Positions 7,005-11,275 of a DNA stretch of 11,275 nucleotides are shown here, one piece after another. Numbering within the stretch: position 1 is the first letter of the stretch; each line of letters opens with the position of its first letter. The stretch lies in the NCBI GenBank assembly GCA_001839685.1, contig MLAK01000706.1:1-11275 (forward strand), written 5' to 3'. The notes beneath the pieces were generated by a model. That model searched no databases, was not told the DNA's origin, and saw nothing but the letters and a program-made list of their open reading frames with translations. Both the position numbers and the translations under genes were made by a program. Source of the stretch: Tritrichomonas foetus. Lineage: Eukaryota; Parabasalia; Tritrichomonadida; Tritrichomonadidae.

Positions 7005-7454
7005 TTTCCTTGTTGGTGGAAGGCGATGAATTCCTCTACCAGTGAGCTGCTGATAAGGCGCAATTTCGCCATTCGGGGTCATCGCTGGTTGGAGGGAAAA
7101 CCGCTGGCCGACTTTGTAGCAGTACTTGGTTAGCGTTTTTTCGATCTTCCGGAAGTAGTTTGGAGTGGCGCTGATCGTTCGAACGACGCCAAGCGAGGAT
7201 CGATATTTGACTCCGACGCAAATCGAAAGGACTTCTGGCACGGTGAGTTCAATGTAAGGTGAGTTGAAATCGATTGTGAGCTTTCTGAAGGTTGTGAGAA
7301 CGGTTTGGTTGAATGGAAGATGGTCAGAAAAATATTCGGATTCTTCTGGCTGAGGAGGATCAATCAATTTTCGAGAGTTAACTTCGGACTCATTCGTTAT
7401 ATCGTATTGTTGCTCAAAAACCATTTTCCATTTTGGGAGAATGATAGGCTGCAT
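7002..7454 (-). CDS. Unrecognised protein of about 140-150 residues
   Basis: I do not recognise a family. The longest ATG-initiated reading gives 150 residues; a second ATG at 7424 would give 140. The protein is soluble and mildly basic, with no membrane helix or signal peptide. It has an acidic, Pro-rich patch (LIDPPQPEESEYFSDHLP), a hydrophobic middle (IELTVPEVLSICVGVKY) and a basic, Arg-rich C-terminus (GRGIHRLPPTRK). GC is far higher than in the + strand genes (32 of 60 bases in 7021-7080 by hand count), and synonymous sites look selected, which supports a real gene. The frame is open for seven codons upstream of the first ATG, so the start is not firm. It follows the kinase gene in the same direction at 473 bp. 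Confidence 0.65.
   Translation of the reverse strand: MQPIILPKWKMVFEQQYDITNESEVNSRKLIDPPQPEESEYFSDHLPFNQTVLTTFRKLTIDFNSPYIELTVPEVLSICVGVKYRSSLGVVRTISATPNYFRKIEKTLTKYCYKVGQRFSLQPAMTPNGEIAPYQQLTGRGIHRLPPTRK
7440..7444 (-). promoter_or_regulatory. Possible initiator inside the 5' end of the 7002-7454 gene
   Basis: The - strand reads TCATT here, a match to TCA+1-Y-W with +1 at 7442. It lies 18 nt before the in-frame ATG at 7424, but an out-of-frame ATG at 7431 intervenes. If used, the protein would start at the second Met. No consensus initiator precedes the ATG at 7454 at short range. Confidence 0.25.
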
Positions 7455-7927
7455 TTCCCAATTTTTGACATCTTATTTAACCATAACCACCAATTATTTC
7501 ACCATTTCTATTTTTAACATCAACAAATGGACTAAAATACAGAAAGTATCATGTTGATTGAATTCAGCCTGGTTCATCAGTAATATCATAACAATAGAGT
7601 GTATCTGTTTTAAAATCGACTCAAAGTATTAAGGAGAAAACCTTAATCAGCCCTTTTTTTCATCGAATAATTTACCATCAATCGATTATAGGAAAAGTTC
7701 ATATTTTCTGTTATTAAATGGGCACTTCATGCAGAAATTCACTCAAGATTCCCATAATGGTCCATCATTTTTTCACACTTTGATTCATTCCGAAATGAAA
7801 CATATTCTTAAATAGCTAAAATTGATCGAGAATGCGGGTAGAGAGTTACTTACAAAAAGTAAAAATTAAAGAAAAACAAAGACATTAAATTCCGCAATTT
7901 ATATAAATAAAATAAAATAAAAATTCT
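7455..7927. other. Spacer between kinase and the 7002-7454 gene
   Basis: No convincing coding sequence. It must hold the promoter of the 7002-7454 gene and the 3' end of the kinase gene. A perfect 7-bp inverted repeat with a six-base loop lies at 7628-7647 (ATTAAGG and CCTTAAT). A TAAA on the - strand at 7898-7901 is 27 nt past the kinase stop and could serve as poly(A) signal. Confidence 0.45.
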
Positions 7928-9220
7928 TCAATATTTCGAAAGTGGTCCCAGTTCACTTGGTTCTGGCTTCTTTGGTTGCACCTTGAATATTGGGTGGTGC
8001 TGTTGTTGATGCCCGATTAAAATTTGCGTTCGCGCGAGGGGTGGAACGTTTATACCGCCCTGCGCCATTTTTGGCGGTGTTGTAATCAGTTTCCTCCTGA
8101 CTTGCGCTTTGGCAAACGATTGATTGCGAGGAACGATAATTTGTGGTATCTTAATTTTCGGTTTGCGTGTCGCAGTTTGAAGTACCCCCGTATCGTCTCT
8201 AATTCGTGAAGTGAGCGGCTCTTCCTGCTGCATTGCGCTTGGGATTCCAACACAATCAATGTAAGGCTCAGATGAAATAACAATGCTTTTGATGATTTTA
8301 TTACCCTGCAAAACACAGTGAAAGGCATCATGATTTAATGCATCAGCAGCAGTGATTCTTTCGCTCGGTAGATAAGTCAATAGCTTTTTGAGAAGATCAA
8401 TAACTTCTTTGGCAACACCTGGTAAACGTCTCTCAAATTCTGAGCGGGGTGGATCAAATTTCAAAAAGGAAAGGTCTTTTAGTTGATTCGCTGGACACAA
8501 TTTTTCAAGTATTTCGGGGGTCGGCGAGCCAAGTAACCTATGAATTCGATTCAATTGATCTATTTGATTTTTTCCCGGAAAAAGTGGAACTCCAGTCAAT
8601 AATTCATATAAGATACAACCGACGGCCCAAACGTCGAGGGGCGGCCCGTAGACCCCACTTGTCATGAGGCATTCTGGCGGCCGGTACCATCGAGTTGCGA
8701 CGTATTCCGTGAGAGGTTTATTCGATATTAAATTTCTGGCTGATCCAAAGTCTCCTAATTTCAGTTCGTTTTTCTGTGGATTAATAAAAATATTTTCCGG
8801 CTTGATATCGCGATGAATGACTCCTCTGGAGTGGACGTGAGAAAGCGCATTTAATAATTGATAAGTATAAATAAGCGATTCTTGAACTGATAGTTTCCCT
8901 TTTCGCTCCATTTGCATGTACTGGAGGACATTTTGATCCATGAGGTCCATGACGAGTGAAAGACGACCGTTTGAAGGTTCGAAAATTATATCATGAAGGG
9001 AAACAATGTTGGGGTGCTGGCCAACGTGCGACATTAAACATATTTCTTCATTGTTTCTGATTTGTTCGATTGAATTGAATTTGCTGGATAAAATTTTCAT
9101 GGCATAGCTTTGATTTGTATCGTTCTTAATAACATGGAAAACAACGCTAAATGAACCTTGTCCAATCGATTTAAGTCGTGTGTATTGGTTGAATGTGTCA
9201 ATTGATATGTTCATTTGCAT
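7928..9220 (-). CDS. RCK/MOK-like CMGC serine/threonine protein kinase
   Basis: 430 residues with a complete kinase domain (about 13-305). Visible motifs: Gly-rich loop GQGSFSVV (20-27), ATP-anchoring Lys42 (YAMKIL), alpha-C Glu59, catalytic loop HRDIKPEN (136-143), DFG (157-159), and an activation loop with Thr171-Glu-Tyr173 followed by ATRWYRPPEC. The TEY dual-phosphorylation motif, WYRxPEC and DVWAVGCI place it in the CMGC group near MAK/MOK/ICK. These kinases control flagellum and cilium length in other protists (for example LF4 in Chlamydomonas), which suggests, without proving, a flagellar role. The tail (306-430) is basic, Pro- and Gln/His-rich, and probably disordered. Codon use is much more GC-rich than in the cyclase and lipase. 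No clear initiator was found upstream of the ATG. Confidence 0.93.
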   Translation of the reverse strand: MQMNISIDTFNQYTRLKSIGQGSFSVVFHVIKNDTNQSYAMKILSSKFNSIEQIRNNEEICLMSHVGQHPNIVSLHDIIFEPSNGRLSLVMDLMDQNVLQYMQMERKGKLSVQESLIYTYQLLNALSHVHSRGVIHRDIKPENIFINPQKNELKLGDFGSARNLISNKPLTEYVATRWYRPPECLMTSGVYGPPLDVWAVGCILYELLTGVPLFPGKNQIDQLNRIHRLLGSPTPEILEKLCPANQLKDLSFLKFDPPRSEFERRLPGVAKEVIDLLKKLLTYLPSERITAADALNHDAFHCVLQGNKIIKSIVISSEPYIDCVGIPSAMQQEEPLTSRIRDDTGVLQTATRKPKIKIPQIIVPRNQSFAKAQVRRKLITTPPKMAQGGINVPPLARTQILIGHQQQHHPIFKVQPKKPEPSELGPLSKY

Positions 9221-9983
9221 TTCTGATGCTTTTGATCCTGATGTTATTTTTTTGGATATTTAACTGGTTTACAAATATATTTTAATTGAAAAAGTTAAGT
9301 AACTGATAAAAATACTCAATAAAATAATATAAACATTAACTTTTTCAAATAAAATATATTGTATTTTATATAAAAACACAAAATAGACCCTTGAAAATTG
9401 TGATAGGATAAATTTTAAGTAAAATATCAATTATGGAGAAATATCAAACAGACATGGTTAAATTGTTACAGAAAAATATCACATAGAATAAATTATCGTG
9501 TAAATTTGATCATCAAAGAATACGTCAATCTAGTGAGTGATAATATGGTTTTTTTCTTATTAATAGATTCAATACTTAATTTTATCACAATTTTATTGTA
9601 TAGATTGTTGATCATACTTTCTTATTCATTTTATTTTTTCTTGGGTTATCTAATTAGGGCTTGGAATAGTGATTTTCTCTTTAAAAAACATTCCACAAGC
9701 TATACAAAATTTTTGGACCTCCCAAACCCCTCTGTAATGAAACATAGAAATTCTTCAGCGAAACCCCTTTCAAAAATCGAGATCATTTTGAATGCAATAA
9801 TTTTTTTTATTCAGAAAAACATTAATGCCAATGTTTTTTACTTTCAACTTTTTTAATGATCTCTCAAAGTGATCACGACTTTCTTTGATTTTTTGATATA
9901 TTTCATAATGGTCGAAAAAATAGTTAACACAATCTCACTTAACCAAAAATTTAAATTTAAATAATGATGGTTTCCGAAAAAGT
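9221..9983. other. AT-rich spacer right of the kinase, no supported gene
   Basis: It carries the kinase promoter at its left end. A + strand reading frame from the ATG at 9545 to 9856 would give 103 residues with a very hydrophobic N-terminal third and a polar remainder; no initiator consensus precedes it and I do not accept it as a gene. A 17-codon frame at 9432 (MEKYQTDMVKLLQKNIT) ends in TAG and could be another relic. Confidence 0.4.
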
Positions 9984-10096
9984 GATTCACTCAGTCACAG
10001 GCCTGCGATGCAATACATGGCAATTGGGGACCATTAAATAGTGCTACTATTCCGAGCCCTACATCCAATGAACAACTCGACATTATCTATCATTGA
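9984..10096 (+). pseudogene. Coding-like fragment, first block of the decayed region
   Basis: One frame is open from 9984 to a TGA at about 10096. Its base composition is clearly richer in GC than its flanks, and its residues look like ordinary protein (for example AIHGNWGPLNSATIPSPTS). There is no start codon in place and no recognised domain. It reads as a fragment of a lost gene, but is short enough that chance cannot be excluded. Confidence 0.35.
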
Positions 10097-10110
10097 TTTA
10101 TTAACTTAAA

Positions 10111-10474
10111 GTAGCAGAAGAAGCATTCGATAATAGGCCTTCCAAATTTGGTGTAAAAATTGATTGTTATGCATACTGAGAATTTGTTTATGAAGTGATC
10201 ATCGTTATGATTTTTTTTAAAAAAAAGGTACCCATAAATTTTGTGAAGAATAATGGACTTGATGAAGATGTATACAAACCAAATAGTCTTAACGTACGAA
10301 ATCACTAAAATGATCCTTATCATCAGTATTACTTAATACCATCAGTCAAAAATCAAAACCCAAATAACTAAAAGAATGACGGAAATTTCCCTTATCGCAA
10401 ACTTCGCAAATGGCCGAATTCAAAAATATTTCGAAAATGATTCTGAAGAAGCTATTGTTTCAGTTTTCGGGTGA
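10111..10474 (+). pseudogene. Coding-like blocks interrupted by stops and a frame change
   Basis: In one frame, stretches of typical polar protein are cut by stops at 10177, 10306, 10369 and 10438 (pieces include VAEEAFDNRPSKFGVKIDCY and NGLDEDVYKPNSLNVRNH). From an ATG at 10376 a second frame gives 32 codons (ANGRIQKYFENDSEEAIVS) to a TGA at 10472. The opposite strand reads as long hydrophobic runs, which is typical of antisense of polar protein. This is consistent with a decayed + strand gene. No family recognised. Confidence 0.35.
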
Positions 10475-10714
10475 ACAGCTTTCAGTCAATTGTTAAATCT
10501 ATTTTTTATAGTTATGAGCCATATTTATTCATAGTTTTGAAATTTTGCAACAATTAAACCGAAAAAAGAGCGATTTTGGAGAAAGCCTAAAAAAAAATTG
10601 TGAGAAGCTTTTTTTCCAAGAATCACAAAGATTATAATACTGCTTCCCATAATTCTATTTACACTTCTTCTATCGATTTTTAATTAAAAATCGCGAAAAT
10701 TTTGATAGTTTTAA

Positions 10715-10983
10715 CTCAGTGATGTTGAATTAATTCAATTTCCATTTGACAAATATGAATGTATTGAAATCTTTTCTGTCATAAAATTTTAGTATATGAA
10801 GAAAATAGACTGGCAGTCCTCAACAGCACATTCTCAAGCAGGGATACAGATACAACGATTGAAAGACCAAATCAAGAAAAATGGAATCCAATATGTTTTT
10901 TTCCAGACTCGATGCCAAGTGAATTTTCTGATGACTCGCCATTTAGATGGCAAAACATTCGTAATCTTCTCATTGATGCCTAA
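10715..10983 (+). pseudogene. 3' end of a decayed gene, with one frame change
   Basis: A frame open from 10715 (residues such as SDVELIQFPFDKYECIEIF) ends at a TAG at 10790. The next frame is open from 10768 to a TAA at 10981, 71 codons without an early ATG, coding for typical Asp/Ser-rich protein (EKWNPICFFPDSMPSEFSDD, then FRWQNIRNLLIDA). GC by hand count is 26 of 60 in 10801-10860 but 4 of 60 in 10981-11040, so the composition breaks exactly at the TAA. That is strong for a true 3' end. A longer overlapping frame (10796-11056) ignores this break. No family recognised. Confidence 0.5.
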
Positions 10984-11275
10984 ATTTTTTTTATTTATAT
11001 CAAAATTATTAATATTTTTTTTATACTTCATTTTTGTATTTTGGAAAACATTATAATTTTCGATGGAGGGTCATATGATAATAAAAAGCACGATTTATGA
11101 TAAGAAATAATCAAGATATTAATGCTATAAAATCACTTTTTATCTCAATAATTCTCAGAAATTTCTGTGGGGTTTATTTTTTTCTCACAATTTTTTTTTG
11201 GATTTGGTTTTCTCTGTATCTTGATTTTTAAATTATAATATTTATATATTATTAATAGGATTACAATTAAATAAT
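10984..11275. other. Very AT-rich right flank, no gene seen
   Basis: T- and A-rich sequence with several T homopolymers, no coding-like frame on either strand and no repeat array. It is probably the 3' flank of the decayed gene ending at 10983. Confidence 0.5.

Noticed and set aside
9509..9856. Small membrane protein on the + strand
   Set aside because: The longest version starts at a TTG; the version from the ATG at 9545 has no initiator element upstream and no recognisable family.
10090..10323. 77-residue hydrophobic - strand frame
   Set aside because: Antisense of polar coding-like blocks on the + strand; composition typical of a shadow.
10796..11056. 86-residue + strand frame
   Set aside because: It runs across the GC break at 10983 into T-rich DNA and ends in a low-complexity hydrophobic tail; the neighbouring frame ending at 10983 fits the composition better.
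1..11275. tRNA, rRNA or viral/Maverick genes
   Set aside because: No cloverleaf, rRNA core, polymerase, integrase or capsid motif could be seen on either strand.

Overview
The window looks like nuclear DNA of a parabasalid protist (a trichomonad of the Trichomonas/Tritrichomonas kind). The grounds are AT-rich DNA with long gene-poor spacers, intron-less genes, trichomonad-type initiator elements (TCA+1-Y-W) 9-11 nt upstream of two start codons, and gene families that are greatly expanded in trichomonads: membrane-bound PAS/class III adenylyl cyclases, class 3 lipases, WD40 proteins and CMGC kinases. There are no bacterial operons, ribosome binding sites, rRNA or tRNA genes that I can see. The genus is an inference; I could not search a database.

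Layout. Three genes lie on the + strand: (i) 84-2024, the C-terminal part of a membrane adenylyl cyclase whose 5' continuation is in a different frame (2-112) and runs off the window; (ii) 2737-3777, a class 3 (DAG-lipase-like) lipase; (iii) 4187-6502, a two-propeller WD40 protein with a charged coiled-coil tail, whose probable true start (4147) is also in another frame. Two genes lie on the - strand: 7928-9220, an RCK/MOK-like protein kinase, and 7002-7454, an unrecognised protein of about 140-150 aa. These two are visibly more GC-rich than the + strand genes. The two sets converge on a junction (6503-7001) that holds a 54-nt poly-A run and an eight-copy GATCCAA minisatellite. A second, seven-copy 20-bp minisatellite sits just behind the cyclase.

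The right end (9221-11275) has no intact gene. It does contain coding-like fragments in shifting frames (9984-10096, 10111-10437, 10376-10474, 10715-10983), the last ending in a sharp drop in GC. I read this as one or more decayed genes. A smaller relic-like stretch precedes the lipase (2441-2747).

The genes do not form an obvious pathway. Three belong to signalling families (cAMP synthesis, lipid hydrolysis, a cilium/flagellum-type kinase), but sharing a window in a trichomonad genome is no evidence of shared function. The observations most worth checking are the two apparent +1 frame breaks in otherwise healthy genes, the altered catalytic residues of the cyclase, the structured minisatellites and the decayed gene region.
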